Shown here piece after piece: positions 1 to 10,231 of a stretch of DNA of 45,116 nt (position 1 is its first letter; every line of letters begins with the position of its first letter). The notes below the pieces were generated by a model. It had not been told where the DNA came from and made no database searches. It saw only the letters and a list, made by a program, of their open reading frames with translations. Made by a program: the position numbers and the translations under genes. This DNA is from Anaerolineaceae bacterium 4572_78 (GTDB lineage Bacteria; Chloroflexota; Anaerolineae; 4572-78), in NCBI GenBank assembly GCA_002084875.1, contig NBMH01000006.1, positions 1-45,116 of the forward strand, written 5' to 3'.

Positions 1-248
1 CCATGTTTTTTGTTTTAGCATTAAACAGCCCCCCGGTCTGGACGGAGTGGACGGTCAATTATTCTACACAGTATACCAAGAATAAGCTAGTATGGTGATG
101 GAAAGTTGAATATCTATGATTCTTTTCATAAATTGACGCAATAGAAAAAGTATGATATATTTCAGGGACTATAGATTTAATGCAAAAAGGAGGTAAGCTC
201 CGTTTTCCTCCCCCAACTAGAAGTCGGGGGTTCCAACGGTTGATTTCT

Positions 249-2057
249 ATGAACAAAACATTAGAAAAGTTACAGGAAAAATTTTCCACAGTTACATTGA
301 AAAGTGATACATTTAGGGAACAAACTAATATCACCATTCCCTCCGAACATCTTTTAGATATGGGACGGTTTTTACGGGATGAGCCTGATTTGAATTATAA
401 TTTGCTCATGGATGTGTACGGCATAGACCGCCGCAATTTAGGAATAGAACCACGCTTTGCCACAATATATGAATTGTTTTCTATTCCACATAACACACAT
501 TTACGTTTGACGGTTCCTGTGAAAAAAGAAGCAGTTGATATAAACTCATCAAGCAATGATAGAGGAAATGGTCACTCCTTTGGCACAGGGAAAACTCTGC
601 CGACTATTGATTCGGTGACGAGCTTGTGGTCAACAGCAAACTGGCTTGAACGGGAAGCTTATGATTTAATGGGTATCCGTTTTGAAGGGCATCCATGGCT
701 ACATCGCATTATGATGCCTGATAGATGGGTAGGGCATCCGTTGCGAAAGGATTACCCAATCGGTGGTGAGCCTGTCTACTTTTCGCATGACAAAGATAAT
801 CCAAAATTTGACCACCTTGCTACTCAAATTATGGATGGTCCGTCGTATCATGCCGATTTAGAGGCGGATATGGATACAGAAAAGCACATGGTTATCAACA
901 TGGGTCCGCATCATCCCTCGACACATGGCGTGTTGCGGCTTGCGGTTGAATTAGATGGTGAACGAGTCATTGCAGTGCGTCCCGAAGTAGGCTATCTTCA
1001 TTCAGGATTTGAGAAGATAGGGGAAAGCAAACGCTACGAAAATTTTATTCCTTATTGTGACCGCATGGATTATGCTTCCACAATGAGTAATAATTTGGGC
1101 TATGTCATGACGATTGAGAAGTTGATGGATGTCGAGGTTCCACAACATGCCCAATATGCCCGCGTTATCTTGACCGAATTGCAACGAATTGCCAGCCACA
1201 TGCTGTGGCTAGGAACACATGCTATGGATGTAAGCGGCATGATTCATTCCTTGTTGATGTATTGCTTTTATTCCCGCGAAAAAATCATGGATATTTTCGA
1301 GATGGTTTGTGGGGCAAGAATGACCACCAGTTATTTTTGCGTGGGCGGCTTACGCTGGGCATTACCTGGTGCATTTATGCCTGCCGTTAAACATTTTGTC
1401 GATGAGTTTAAGGAATCCATCAAAGATTTTGAAGGCATGTTGACTAATAATCCAATTTGGAAGCAACGGTTAATCGGCATTGGGCATATCAGCCGAAAAG
1501 AAGCGATAGATTTGGGATTGACTGGACCCATGTTGCGTGGTTCGGGAGTTGAGTTTGACTTGCGTAAAAAGCAACCATATTCTTCTTATGATGATTTTGA
1601 GTTTGACATTCCTACCTCAACGGCTGGCGATAGTTATGGGCGTTATATAGTTCGCATGGAAGAATTACGTCAAAGCATCCGCATCATTGAGCAGGCGGTT
1701 GAAAAAATTAAGCCAGGCATGCATAAAACTGATGACCGCAAGGTGGCATTACCACCTCGCCCTGAAATCATGAAACAATCAGATAAGGCAAGCATGGAGT
1801 CGCTCATTCATCATTTCAAGTTGGTGACGGAAGGTTATAAACCTCCAGCAGGACATATCTATGGCATGGCTGAAAATCCAAAGGGGATTTTGGGATTTGG
1901 CATAGTCAGCGATGGCTCGGCTATTCCATATCGTTTGCGTGTGCGTGGTCCATCATTTTCGCAGTATTTGCCTAAAATAATAATTTGTGGTAGAATGCTT
2001 TTTATGTTAGAAATTAGGAGTTATTGGTTTGGAGTTAGAAAGTTAGGAAGTTTGTAA
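249..2057 (+). CDS. nuoCD: NADH-quinone oxidoreductase subunit C/D fusion (NuoCD); C-terminus appears truncated or replaced
   Basis: ORF 180..2057; likely start at 249 (MNKTLEKL). NuoC motif ([27 protein letters not shown]) followed by NuoD ([38 protein letters not shown]). The usual NuoD C-terminus after RGPSF is missing. Confidence 0.88.
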   Translation: MNKTLEKLQEKFSTVTLKSDTFREQTNITIPSEHLLDMGRFLRDEPDLNYNLLMDVYGIDRRNLGIEPRFATIYELFSIPHNTHLRLTVPVKKEAVDINSSSNDRGNGHSFGTGKTLPTIDSVTSLWSTANWLEREAYDLMGIRFEGHPWLHRIMMPDRWVGHPLRKDYPIGGEPVYFSHDKDNPKFDHLATQIMDGPSYHADLEADMDTEKHMVINMGPHHPSTHGVLRLAVELDGERVIAVRPEVGYLHSGFEKIGESKRYENFIPYCDRMDYASTMSNNLGYVMTIEKLMDVEVPQHAQYARVILTELQRIASHMLWLGTHAMDVSGMIHSLLMYCFYSREKIMDIFEMVCGARMTTSYFCVGGLRWALPGAFMPAVKHFVDEFKESIKDFEGMLTNNPIWKQRLIGIGHISRKEAIDLGLTGPMLRGSGVEFDLRKKQPYSSYDDFEFDIPTSTAGDSYGRYIVRMEELRQSIRIIEQAVEKIKPGMHKTDDRKVALPPRPEIMKQSDKASMESLIHHFKLVTEGYKPPAGHIYGMAENPKGILGFGIVSDGSAIPYRLRVRGPSFSQYLPKIIICGRMLFMLEIRSYWFGVRKLGSL

Positions 2058-2134
2058 CTCATTAACTCATTAAGATGTCTTTTATCTCAAAAGTGGATTG
2101 AACCCCACTTTTATTTTTGTTGTTAAAGAGTAAC

Positions 2135-2209
2135 TATACTAAAAAAGGGTTAGTTTTGTGAATACCATAAGCGGGTTTAAAGTTACAATTCTTACCCTTA
2201 GCAAGTATA
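2135..2209 (+). repeat. Short MITE-like element, internally deleted copy (75 bp)
   Basis: Ends tatactaaaaaagggttag / cttacccttagcaagtata are imperfect inverted repeats (14/19). Body matches the reverse complement of 11587..11728. Confidence 0.7.
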
Positions 2210-2259
2210 GTATGGTTAAATAAAAGATTTTCGGTACAGTTGTAGGAGGCGGTTTCGTC

Positions 2260-4086
2260 ATGAAAAGTAATTTCATGGTGGCAATCAATCAGGTTTGTCA
2301 TGAGCGTCAACTTTCAAGAGAAGTTGTTTTAGATGCAATGGAGGTTGCTCTGGTTTCAGCATATAAACGCAACTACGGGAGCAATTTGGTTACAGCTAAA
2401 GTTGATACTGTAACTGGGGCAATTAAAATTTTCATTGAAAAAAAGGTTGTAGAAGAAGTCAAAGATGAAAAAAACGAGGTTACATTAGACCAAGCCCAGC
2501 TGGTAAATCCAGATGCTGAGCTTGGAGGTGTGGTACATGTTGAAAGTACTCCTCCTAAAAAATTCAGCCGCATTGCTGCTCAAACAACCAAACAAGTCAT
2601 CTTGCAACGTATCCGTGAGGCAGAACGAGATGTGCTTTATAACACATATGCTGAACGAGAAGGTGAGATTGTTAGCGGGACGGTCCATAAGATTGAACGT
2701 AATCAAGTAATTTTATCACTAGGTAAAGTTGAGGCAATTTTGTTACGACATGACCAGATTCCAACTGAGCATTATAGGGAAGGGCAAAAGTTACGAGCGT
2801 ATATTTCTCAAGTAAGTAAAGCAATTCGAGGTCCTCAAATCGTGGTTTCTCGCACACATCGTAGCATGTTACGCCGATTGCTTGAGCTTGAAGTACCTGA
2901 AATCCATAATGGTATTGTAGAAATTAAGGCAATTGCCCGAGAGCCAGGCTATCGTTCTAAGGTAGCGGTGTCTGCCCTTCAAGAAGGAGTTGACCCTGTC
3001 GGCTCATGTGTTGGCATGCGAGGCATGCGAATACAGAGCATTGTTAGTGAGTTAGCAGGGGAAAAGATTGATGTAGCTCAATGGAGTATGGATAACAAAA
3101 TTTTTATCGCTAATGCACTTAGTCCTGCAAAAGTTATTAACGTCATCCTACAGGATATTGGGGATGATAAAACGGCTTTGGTTGTTGTGCCAGATAAACA
3201 ACTTTCACTCGCAATTGGAAAAGATGGACAAAATGCACGTTTGGCAGCCAAGTTGACAAGTTGGCGAATTGATATTAAAAGTGCTATTGAAGCGGCTAGA
3301 GATGCTTTAGAACGAGCTTCTAAAAATGAGGAACTAAAAGCACGTGTGTTACACCGCCCTGAAATTTTCAACATGGTTGCAAGTATTCTTTCCGAACAAA
3401 ATGATAACACTGATTTGTCGCAAGGCGAATTGAAGTTGTTAAGCGAGGCTATTGAGTTGGTTGGGCAGGCTGAACTTGACATTGCTCGTGAAAAATACCA
3501 ACAAGAACAAACCCAATTAGCAAAGGATGATGATTTGTTAGCCCAAGCTACTAGTTTGTTGATGGACGATGATTTTGATGCTCTTGATGTGGATCAAATT
3601 TCAGAGGTACTTGCGATTGATGACCAAACAGATGATGATACTTCATCTGATGTTGATGAAACCGATAAAACCGACGAAACTGATGAAACTGATGAAACTG
3701 ATGAAACAGAAACATCGGTACACGATTCGAAAGATACAACAGTTGAGGTAACATCTCCTGCTGAAACGGTTGAGTCGGAACCTAAATCTGAACCAGAATC
3801 ACCCGATATTGGGCAGGACATCAAAGACACTGTCCCTACACCAAAACCTATCATCAAATCAATTTTGGATAAACCGCCTGAGTCTGAACCAGAAAAGAAA
3901 CCTAAGCGAAAACTTAGACCTATTTATATTGGTTCATCAAAGTTGATTGATGACCCGCAGTCTGATACCAAGCGAAAGAGCAAAAAACGTGTTTTAGAAT
4001 ATGATGAGGATTTAGGACGTGTTGTAGCTAAGCGTCGTCGTAAAGAGTCACGTCTTAGAGATAACTGGCAGGATGATATTGATTGA
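2260..4086 (+). CDS. nusA: Transcription termination/antitermination factor NusA with long acidic/basic C-terminal tail
   Basis: NusA N-terminal domain, S1-like (GEIVSGTVHKIERNQVILSLG), KH domains (DPVGSCVGMRGMRIQSIVSELAGEKIDV; LAIGKDGQNARLAAKLTSWRIDI). Confidence 0.96.
   Translation: MKSNFMVAINQVCHERQLSREVVLDAMEVALVSAYKRNYGSNLVTAKVDTVTGAIKIFIEKKVVEEVKDEKNEVTLDQAQLVNPDAELGGVVHVESTPPKKFSRIAAQTTKQVILQRIREAERDVLYNTYAEREGEIVSGTVHKIERNQVILSLGKVEAILLRHDQIPTEHYREGQKLRAYISQVSKAIRGPQIVVSRTHRSMLRRLLELEVPEIHNGIVEIKAIAREPGYRSKVAVSALQEGVDPVGSCVGMRGMRIQSIVSELAGEKIDVAQWSMDNKIFIANALSPAKVINVILQDIGDDKTALVVVPDKQLSLAIGKDGQNARLAAKLTSWRIDIKSAIEAARDALERASKNEELKARVLHRPEIFNMVASILSEQNDNTDLSQGELKLLSEAIELVGQAELDIAREKYQQEQTQLAKDDDLLAQATSLLMDDDFDALDVDQISEVLAIDDQTDDDTSSDVDETDKTDETDETDETDETETSVHDSKDTTVEVTSPAETVESEPKSEPESPDIGQDIKDTVPTPKPIIKSILDKPPESEPEKKPKRKLRPIYIGSSKLIDDPQSDTKRKSKKRVLEYDEDLGRVVAKRRRKESRLRDNWQDDID
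3672..3710 (+). repeat. 9-bp tandem repeat in nusA encoding (T-D-E)n
   Basis: gacgaaactgatgaaactgatgaaactgatgaaaca. Confidence 0.8.
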
Positions 4087-4092
4087 GGTGAA

Positions 4093-4383
4093 GTGCTGAT
4101 GAAACAAAAGCATGTCTCTCAAAGAATGTGTATTGTCTGTCGAGAGGTGCAGGCTAAACATGCACTTATTCGTATTGTTAAGCCAAAGCCTCTCCAGTTT
4201 GATAGTTTAATTTTTATTGATGAAAAAGGTAAAGCATTGGGAAGAGGAGCTTACTTATGTAAAAAGGCTTCATGTTGGCGAAAATGTCTTTCTAAGAAAT
4301 TTCTCAATCGTGCATTACGAACATCAGTTTCTGATGCGGATGTACTATTTTTGAAAATGTATGCGGATACACGGTTTAAGTAA
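4093..4383 (+). CDS. ylxR: YlxR family RNA-binding protein (DUF448)
   Basis: RMCIVCREVQAKHALIRIV...GKALGRGAYLCKKASCWRKCLSKKFLNRALR; position between nusA and infB. ATG start possible at 4099. Confidence 0.92.
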   Translation: MLMKQKHVSQRMCIVCREVQAKHALIRIVKPKPLQFDSLIFIDEKGKALGRGAYLCKKASCWRKCLSKKFLNRALRTSVSDADVLFLKMYADTRFK

Positions 4384-4592
4384 GGTAAAATTTATCGGTC
4401 AACTATCCCATGCTCATACCACTTAATATCAAATATACAAAGACTAAGTTTTCTTATGTAGTCAGTAGCTATGATTTCTAATCACGCGGTTGACAAAGCA
4501 AGTATTGTCACTCCCTCGCGATTGAAAATTGCGGCTATAAAATTCAAAACCTATAGGAGATTGGTCTTTGAAATGGGATGAGGAGGCGAAAT

Positions 4593-6368
4593 ATGGGAAA
4601 TAGAGTTGTTGAGATTTTACCAGATTTGACGGTGCGTGAGTTGGCTGAAAAATTAGGGGAAAGTCCCATTGATGTTATAAAAGAGTTAATAAGAAATGGG
4701 ATTATGGCAACCATTGACCAGAAACTTGACTTTGATACAGCTGCTATTGTTGGTGAGGAGATGGGGTTTGAGATTATTCTTTTTGAGGAAAAAGATGCTG
4801 AACCCATCGCTGAACTTAAAAAGGCGGTGATATTACGACAAAAATTTTTGTCGGAAGAGCCAGAAGATAAGTTAAAATCACGTCCTCCAGTAATTGCTGT
4901 GCTAGGACATGTTGACCATGGCAAGACTACTTTACTAGATGCTATCAGGAATACAAGTGTTGTCAAAGATGAATCTGGTGGAATTACGCAACACATTGGT
5001 GCATACCAAGTTAATGTGAACACACAAAAGATAACTTTTCTTGATACCCCAGGCCATGCTGCTTTCACAGCAATGCGGGCAAGGGGAGCCATGGTTACGG
5101 ATATTGTTATTCTCATCGTAGCGGCAGACGATGGTATCATGCCTCAAACAAAAGAGGCGATTGGTCATGCTAGAGCTGCCAATGTGCCGATTATTGTAGC
5201 AATTAATAAAATTGATAAGTCTAATGCCAACCCTGATAAAGTTAAACAAGAGCTCGCAAATGAGAATCTCATTGTTGAAGATTGGGGCGGTGATGTAATC
5301 TGTGTTCCAATTTCTGCTTTGAACAATGAGGGCATTGATGAACTGTTAGATAATATCATTCTTGCCGCCGAAGTTTCTGATTTCAAGGCTAATCCTGACC
5401 GCTATGCACAAGGAACTGTCATTGAAGGACGGTTGGATAAACAACGAGGAGTAGTGGCAACATTATTGGTGCAGAACGGTACATTAAAACAAGGGGATGT
5501 TGTTGTCATTGGCACAACTTCTGGACGAGTGCGTGCTATGTTCGATGACAAAGGGACAAAGATTATGATGGCAAGCCCGTCCAGCCCTATTTCTATGATG
5601 GGACTATCCGAAGTTCCAATAGCTGGCGACTTCTTTGAAGTTGTCAAGAACAAGAAGCTTGCTCAATCAATCGTCTCTAAACGGAAAGATGCAAAGAAAA
5701 GTAAAAGAAAAGCGAAACGAGGTATGAGCCTTGAAGACTTTCTAATTCGGCTTGAGGGTGAAGAGGTTAAAAAACTCAAATTAATCCTCAAAGCAGATGT
5801 TCAAGGTTCAGTAGAACCAATTACCTCCTCATTAAAACATTTGGGTGATGATGAGCATAAGGTCGATGTTATTTTAGCAGGAACAGGTAATATCACTGAA
5901 ACAGACCTTTCTCTAGCACTGGCTTCAGAAGCTATTATTGTAGGCTTCAACGTTGAAATTGACTATGCTGCCAAGCGTGTTGCCGAATCTGAAGGAGTAG
6001 ATATTCGCACTTATAATATCATCTATAAATTAGTTGAAGATATTGACTTGGCACTTCAAGGATTGTATGAGCCTGTTTATCAAGATAGAATTATTGGACA
6101 TGCTGAAGTTCGGGCTACCTTTAGAGTAGGAAAGTCAATCGCGGCAGGTTGTTATATCAGTGATGGTAAAATTACTCGGAATGCCTTAATTCGTGTTGTT
6201 CGTAACCGAAAACTTATCCATGATGGTACCGTCAGTTCGTTACGTCATTTTAAGGATGATGTTCCTGAAGTGGCTCATGGCTATGAATGTGGCATCGGTA
6301 TAGAAAATTTCAAGGAAGTTGCTATTAGTGATATCCTTGAAGCTTATGTTAAAGAACGAGTTAATTAA
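4593..6368 (+). CDS. infB: Translation initiation factor IF-2
   Basis: ORF 4578..6368; GTPase motifs [25 protein letters not shown]-terminal IF-2 domain. Start at 4593 ([11 protein letters not shown]) or 4578. Confidence 0.97.
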   Translation: MGNRVVEILPDLTVRELAEKLGESPIDVIKELIRNGIMATIDQKLDFDTAAIVGEEMGFEIILFEEKDAEPIAELKKAVILRQKFLSEEPEDKLKSRPPVIAVLGHVDHGKTTLLDAIRNTSVVKDESGGITQHIGAYQVNVNTQKITFLDTPGHAAFTAMRARGAMVTDIVILIVAADDGIMPQTKEAIGHARAANVPIIVAINKIDKSNANPDKVKQELANENLIVEDWGGDVICVPISALNNEGIDELLDNIILAAEVSDFKANPDRYAQGTVIEGRLDKQRGVVATLLVQNGTLKQGDVVVIGTTSGRVRAMFDDKGTKIMMASPSSPISMMGLSEVPIAGDFFEVVKNKKLAQSIVSKRKDAKKSKRKAKRGMSLEDFLIRLEGEEVKKLKLILKADVQGSVEPITSSLKHLGDDEHKVDVILAGTGNITETDLSLALASEAIIVGFNVEIDYAAKRVAESEGVDIRTYNIIYKLVEDIDLALQGLYEPVYQDRIIGHAEVRATFRVGKSIAAGCYISDGKITRNALIRVVRNRKLIHDGTVSSLRHFKDDVPEVAHGYECGIGIENFKEVAISDILEAYVKERVN

Positions 6369-6408
6369 GTCTTGTAATAGTTGCCCACCCTTGACCCTGT
6401 GGGAACAC

Positions 6409-6454
6409 ATGGGGTATTGTTTTTAACAGAAATGGGGTATTGTTTTTAACAGAA
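6409..6454 (+). repeat. Tandem duplication of a ~22-bp unit (atggggtattgtttttaacagaa)
   Basis: Two near-identical adjacent copies, the second forming the start of the 6432..6546 repeat. Confidence 0.8.
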
Positions 6455-6546
6455 TATGTAGGGATTTATGGCATAAATCCTACACGATGATAAGACATGT
6501 GTCCCATATTCCTACATGTTCTACCTGAAAAAATAACATTGAACAG
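6432..6546 (+). repeat. ~115-bp near-perfect repeat, inverted relative to 44981..45095
   Basis: atggggtattgtttttaacagaatatgtagggatttatggcataaatcctacacgatgataagacatgtgtcccatattcctacatgttctacctgaaaaa...cattgaacagc is found as reverse complement at 44981..45095 with few mismatches. Confidence 0.92.
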
Positions 6547-6598
6547 CCATGTGGCAACTACTAACAAGATATTTATAATTACATGCAGGTATCTAAAT

Positions 6599-6934
6599 AT
6601 GCCCACAAGACGACAACAAAGAATAGCCAAACTTATTCGCCAAGAAATAAGTAAACTATTGCTATTTAATACACGTGACCCACGTATCAATTTTGTCACT
6701 GTAACAGAAGTAAAAATATCATCTGATTTGAAATCAGCAATGATTTACGTTAGCTTATTGCAGGATGATGAAAAGGATGCTATGTCTGGTTTAGAGAGTG
6801 CGACCCCGTACCTTCGCCGCCAATTGGCTCAAAATGTGAGTTTACGCTATATGCCCAAACTTGTGTTTAAGATTGACCGTACTTTAGCACATGCAAAAAA
6901 AATAGAGGATTTACTGTCGGAAGACGTGGTATGA
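6599..6934 (+). CDS. rbfA: Ribosome-binding factor A
   Basis: ORF 6497..6934; likely start at 6599 (MPTRRQQRIAKLIRQEISKLL). RbfA pattern DPRINFVTVTEVKISSDLKSAMIYVS. The N-terminal ORF extension lies in the repeat. Confidence 0.93.
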   Translation: MPTRRQQRIAKLIRQEISKLLLFNTRDPRINFVTVTEVKISSDLKSAMIYVSLLQDDEKDAMSGLESATPYLRRQLAQNVSLRYMPKLVFKIDRTLAHAKKIEDLLSEDVV

Positions 6935-7809
6935 CTACAGGTATCTTAAATATCAATAAACCTCAGGGCTTAACATCTCATGATGTTATCAATCGAATCC
7001 GCAGACTTATCGGTGTTCGTAAAGTCGGACATACTGGCACACTCGACCCTTTAGCGACGGGTGTGCTTTTGGTTTGTGTTGGGCAAGCTACTCGTCTTAT
7101 CGAGTACATGCAAATGGGAACAAAGGTGTATCAGGCGACAATTCTATTTGGCAAAACAACGAATACTTATGATAGTGAAGGTAAAATTACGGCTGAGCAT
7201 GACCCAAGTCATCTGACCGAATTATCTGTGTGCCAAGCATTAGCTAAATTTGTCGGCACTATCGAACAAGTCCCGCCTGTTTTTTCCGCCATTAAAAAAG
7301 ATGGTGTTCCACTTCACAAACTAGCACGACAGGGTATCCATGTTGAGCCTAAAGCCCGCATGGTTCACATTGATAAAATATTCCTGCTAAATTGGCACAT
7401 GCCCCAAGCAACTATTGAAGTCACTTGTCAGGCAGGTACATACATTCGCTCAATAGCTCATGACATGGGACAGGTTTTAGGGGTAGGAGGACATTTAACT
7501 GATTTGATACGCACTGCTAATGGAAATTGGCATGTTGATACGGCAACTTCATTAGATGATGTAGAAAACGCAGTCAATCATAATAAGTTAAACTCTGTAT
7601 TATATCCCAAAGAAAAAGGAATTACTCACTTACCTGCCATGACTTTGTTATTTGATGAAGTACGTCGGGTTCGGATGGGACAGGCAATTACAAATCGCAT
7701 TGAGATTGAAACCCCCATCGTAGCGGGGTATGATGAAAATAAAAAGCTGGTCGCATTATTGCATACAAAACTGGCAGGTTTCTTAAGACCTACAAAGGTG
7801 TTTCATTGA
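6931..7809 (+). CDS. truB: tRNA pseudouridine(55) synthase TruB
   Basis: GILNINKPQGLTSHDVINRIRR, KVGHTGTLDPLATGVLLVCVGQATRL. Confidence 0.97.
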   Translation: MTTGILNINKPQGLTSHDVINRIRRLIGVRKVGHTGTLDPLATGVLLVCVGQATRLIEYMQMGTKVYQATILFGKTTNTYDSEGKITAEHDPSHLTELSVCQALAKFVGTIEQVPPVFSAIKKDGVPLHKLARQGIHVEPKARMVHIDKIFLLNWHMPQATIEVTCQAGTYIRSIAHDMGQVLGVGGHLTDLIRTANGNWHVDTATSLDDVENAVNHNKLNSVLYPKEKGITHLPAMTLLFDEVRRVRMGQAITNRIEIETPIVAGYDENKKLVALLHTKLAGFLRPTKVFH

Positions 7810-7871
7810 GATGAGAAAATATCACAAAACCGTATTTTATGTTAGGAAGTTGAACGTCTAGTGAAAATAAT

Positions 7872-8798
7872 ATGCAAGTCATCTATAGTCTATCCGAAAA
7901 AATTGTTCTCAAATCAAACCGAAGTGTATTAACTATTGGCTCTTATGATGGCATCCATTGTGGGCATAAAAAAATCATTACTGGCATGAGGACGGCGGCA
8001 ATGAAATATGATGTTTCGAGTGTGCTGATAACATTCCATCCCCATCCAAGAACCATTTTGACTCCCCATATTCCTGTAGAATATTTGACCACTATTGAAG
8101 AAAAATTAAATATTCTCCAGCGACTCGAATTAGATATCGTTACTGTTTTTCCTTTTAGCCATGAGTTTTCACAGACCCCTGCTCATGAGTTTATCCGCAA
8201 AGTAGTTACAGTTTTTAAGCCAATTGAGTTATGGGTTGGTTCTGATTTTGGATTAGGTAAGGGACGCAAAGGAAATGTAGATTACTTGCATTCTTTTGGT
8301 TCAACACTTGGGTACAAATTACAAGTGATTGATTTACGAAAAAATGATAATCAACCAGTTTCATCGACCAACATCAGACAGGCTCTGAAATTAGCTAATA
8401 TAAAAAAAGCGACTAAATTATTGGGAGAATATCCTCTCTTGCTTGGTCAAGTGGTCGAAGGAGCAAAAAGAGGACGTAAGCTGGGTTTTCCCACTGCGAA
8501 TATCCAAATAGATAAACATAAATTGTTACCTCCAAATGGTGTTTATGCTGTGTGGTTAAAGGTCGATGATAGAACCTATCAGGGCGTAGCAAACATCGGA
8601 ACGAGACCGACTTTTGATACAAAAGAACAGACTCTAGAAGTGTATATTTTTGATTTTAATCAAAATATCTATGGCAAAAAGGTATGCGTTTATTATGTTG
8701 AATATATCAGAAAAGAGCAAAAGTTCCATGATACGAGAGCGTTGATTGCTCAAATTCGGCATGATGTCGCTCAAGCTAGGGATATTCTTGAAAAGTAA
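7872..8798 (+). CDS. ribF: Bifunctional riboflavin kinase/FAD synthetase
   Basis: SVLTIGSYDGIHCGHKKII; flavokinase domain GEYPLLLGQVVEGAKRGRKLGFPTANI, NGVYAVWLKV. Confidence 0.95.
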   Translation: MQVIYSLSEKIVLKSNRSVLTIGSYDGIHCGHKKIITGMRTAAMKYDVSSVLITFHPHPRTILTPHIPVEYLTTIEEKLNILQRLELDIVTVFPFSHEFSQTPAHEFIRKVVTVFKPIELWVGSDFGLGKGRKGNVDYLHSFGSTLGYKLQVIDLRKNDNQPVSSTNIRQALKLANIKKATKLLGEYPLLLGQVVEGAKRGRKLGFPTANIQIDKHKLLPPNGVYAVWLKVDDRTYQGVANIGTRPTFDTKEQTLEVYIFDFNQNIYGKKVCVYYVEYIRKEQKFHDTRALIAQIRHDVAQARDILEK

Positions 8799-8902
8799 AT
8801 TCTATTCGTTTACTGCTAAAATTTTGGAGAATAATTGACAAAAAAATAAAATCGGCTATAGTACCCTTAGATTATTTGTTTTTTGATTAGGAGATAATAG
8901 AT

Positions 8903-9286
8903 ATGTCACACTTTACACGAATAAAAACAGAAATGGTCAATAGATTATATCTTACCCAAGCCTTAGAAGATTTGGATTGCCATGTTGAAGTGGGTGAAGC
9001 TGAAATTCGAGGCTATCGTGGAAACCGTACTAAAGTTGACCTCAAAGTTCCAACGCAATATGGTGGTTATGATATTGGCTTTCGTAAAAAAGATAACAGT
9101 TATGAAATGGTTGCTGATTGGTGGGGGATTCATGGCATGAAGCCTAAGCAATTCTTAGCAGACGTAACTCAACGTTATGCCTATCGAGCAACGCGTGCCA
9201 AATTGGAGGAGCAAGGCTTCAATCTTGTTGAGGAAAATATCCAAGAAGGAAATCGTATTCATCTAGTTTTACGGCGTGTTGCATAA
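8903..9286 (+). CDS. DUF1257 (Ycf35-like) protein
   Basis: MSHFTRIKTEMVNRLYLTQALEDLDCHVEVGEAEIRGYRGNRTKVDLKV and ADWWGIHG resemble DUF1257. Confidence 0.85.
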   Translation: MSHFTRIKTEMVNRLYLTQALEDLDCHVEVGEAEIRGYRGNRTKVDLKVPTQYGGYDIGFRKKDNSYEMVADWWGIHGMKPKQFLADVTQRYAYRATRAKLEEQGFNLVEENIQEGNRIHLVLRRVA

Positions 9287-9334
9287 ATATATAGAACAGA
9301 CTTCTAGTCCGTTCAGAAATTATAGGCGGTAAAC

Positions 9335-9538
9335 ATGGAATTACAAGAAATTGAAGTTATCATTGAAAAAGATGGGCAGGTATCCATTCAAGTTCGCGGT
9401 GTAAAAGGCTTATCTTGTCTTGATTTGACCAAAGATTTAGAGTTGATACTTGGTGGTAAAATTGAAGCCCGTGAGATAAATGCCGACTCTTACGACACAT
9501 CTCAAGCTGATTTAGCTACACAACAAGTTAAGGGATAG
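9335..9538 (+). CDS. DUF2997 family small protein
   Basis: MELQEIEVIIEKDGQVSIQVRGVKGLSCLDLTKDLELILGGKIEAREIN; located next to DUF1257. Confidence 0.75.
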   Translation: MELQEIEVIIEKDGQVSIQVRGVKGLSCLDLTKDLELILGGKIEAREINADSYDTSQADLATQQVKG

Positions 9539-9575
9539 TTTTTCGACTGATGTACATGCATGTACACTTTTTATA

Positions 9576-10169
9576 ATGTCTCATACTTTACGTCTGCATG
9601 ATTTTTTGCCAATAAGCCATGCCAATGGGCCTGGTAACAGAACAGTCGTCTGGTTGCAAGGCTGTTCGCTTGGTTGTCCTGGCTGTTTTAATCAAGATAC
9701 CCACTCTGTTGACGGGGGGGATGTCGTTGCTGTGGATGACCTATTTACACGTATTACCTCTTTAAGTGATTCCATTGAAGGAGTTACTATTAGTGGTGGT
9801 GAGCCTCTGCAACAATTTATTCCCATAGTTGCATTATTACATCGCATAAAGAAAGAAACTTCATTATCAGTATTGGTTTTTAGTGGATTTACATGGAATG
9901 AAATCCAAAAAATGGAAATTGCCCATCGAAATCGTCATGCGGAAAACTTATTGAATTCGCCATTGCCTTACATTGATATTTTAATTGCGGGACGGTATGA
10001 CCCAACCAAGCGAGTAGCTCATGATTTGTATGGTTCAGCTAACCAAACTGTTCATTTTCTTACAGACCGTTACACTTTGGCAGACTTGGCATGTTTGCCC
10101 GAAACTGAAGTGGTAATTTCTCTTGATGGTGATGTGATTGTCAGTGGGATTGACCCTATTGAATTTTAG
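9576..10169 (+). CDS. Radical SAM / 4Fe-4S single-cluster activating-enzyme-like protein (NrdG/PflA-like)
   Basis: CX3CX2C motif in WLQGCSLGCPGCFNQDTH; GVTISGGEPLQQ. Confidence 0.88.
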   Translation: MSHTLRLHDFLPISHANGPGNRTVVWLQGCSLGCPGCFNQDTHSVDGGDVVAVDDLFTRITSLSDSIEGVTISGGEPLQQFIPIVALLHRIKKETSLSVLVFSGFTWNEIQKMEIAHRNRHAENLLNSPLPYIDILIAGRYDPTKRVAHDLYGSANQTVHFLTDRYTLADLACLPETEVVISLDGDVIVSGIDPIEF

Positions 10170-10186
10170 CCCAGTAGAAAATACAG

Positions 10187-10231
10187 GTAACCGTTCACCC
10201 CCACCCTAGCCCTCCCCCACAGGGAAAATTT
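10187..10231 (+). repeat. Truncated 5' end of the GTAACCGTTCAC MITE family
   Basis: gtaaccgttcacccccaccctagccctcccccacaggg; runs directly into the metB-like remnant. Confidence 0.8.

Noticed and set aside
180-248. N-terminal extension of nuoCD ([23 protein letters not shown]) and a cccccaactagaagtcggggg hairpin reminiscent of IS200/IS605 ends
   Set aside because: The extension is probably untranslated and nuoCD starts at 249. No TnpA or TnpB is present, so an IS605 end cannot be supported from one hairpin.
3078-3857. Long antisense ORFs within nusA (134 aa, 87 aa)
   Set aside because: Antisense to well-supported NusA. The Ser/Val-rich translation simply mirrors the acidic repeat.
4544-5140. 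198-aa antisense ORF within infB
   Set aside because: Opposite strand of the highly conserved IF-2 GTPase domain; no recognisable domain.
6466-6699. 77-aa ORF overlapping rbfA on the minus strand
   Set aside because: Mostly antisense to rbfA plus the dispersed 115-bp repeat; no protein signature.
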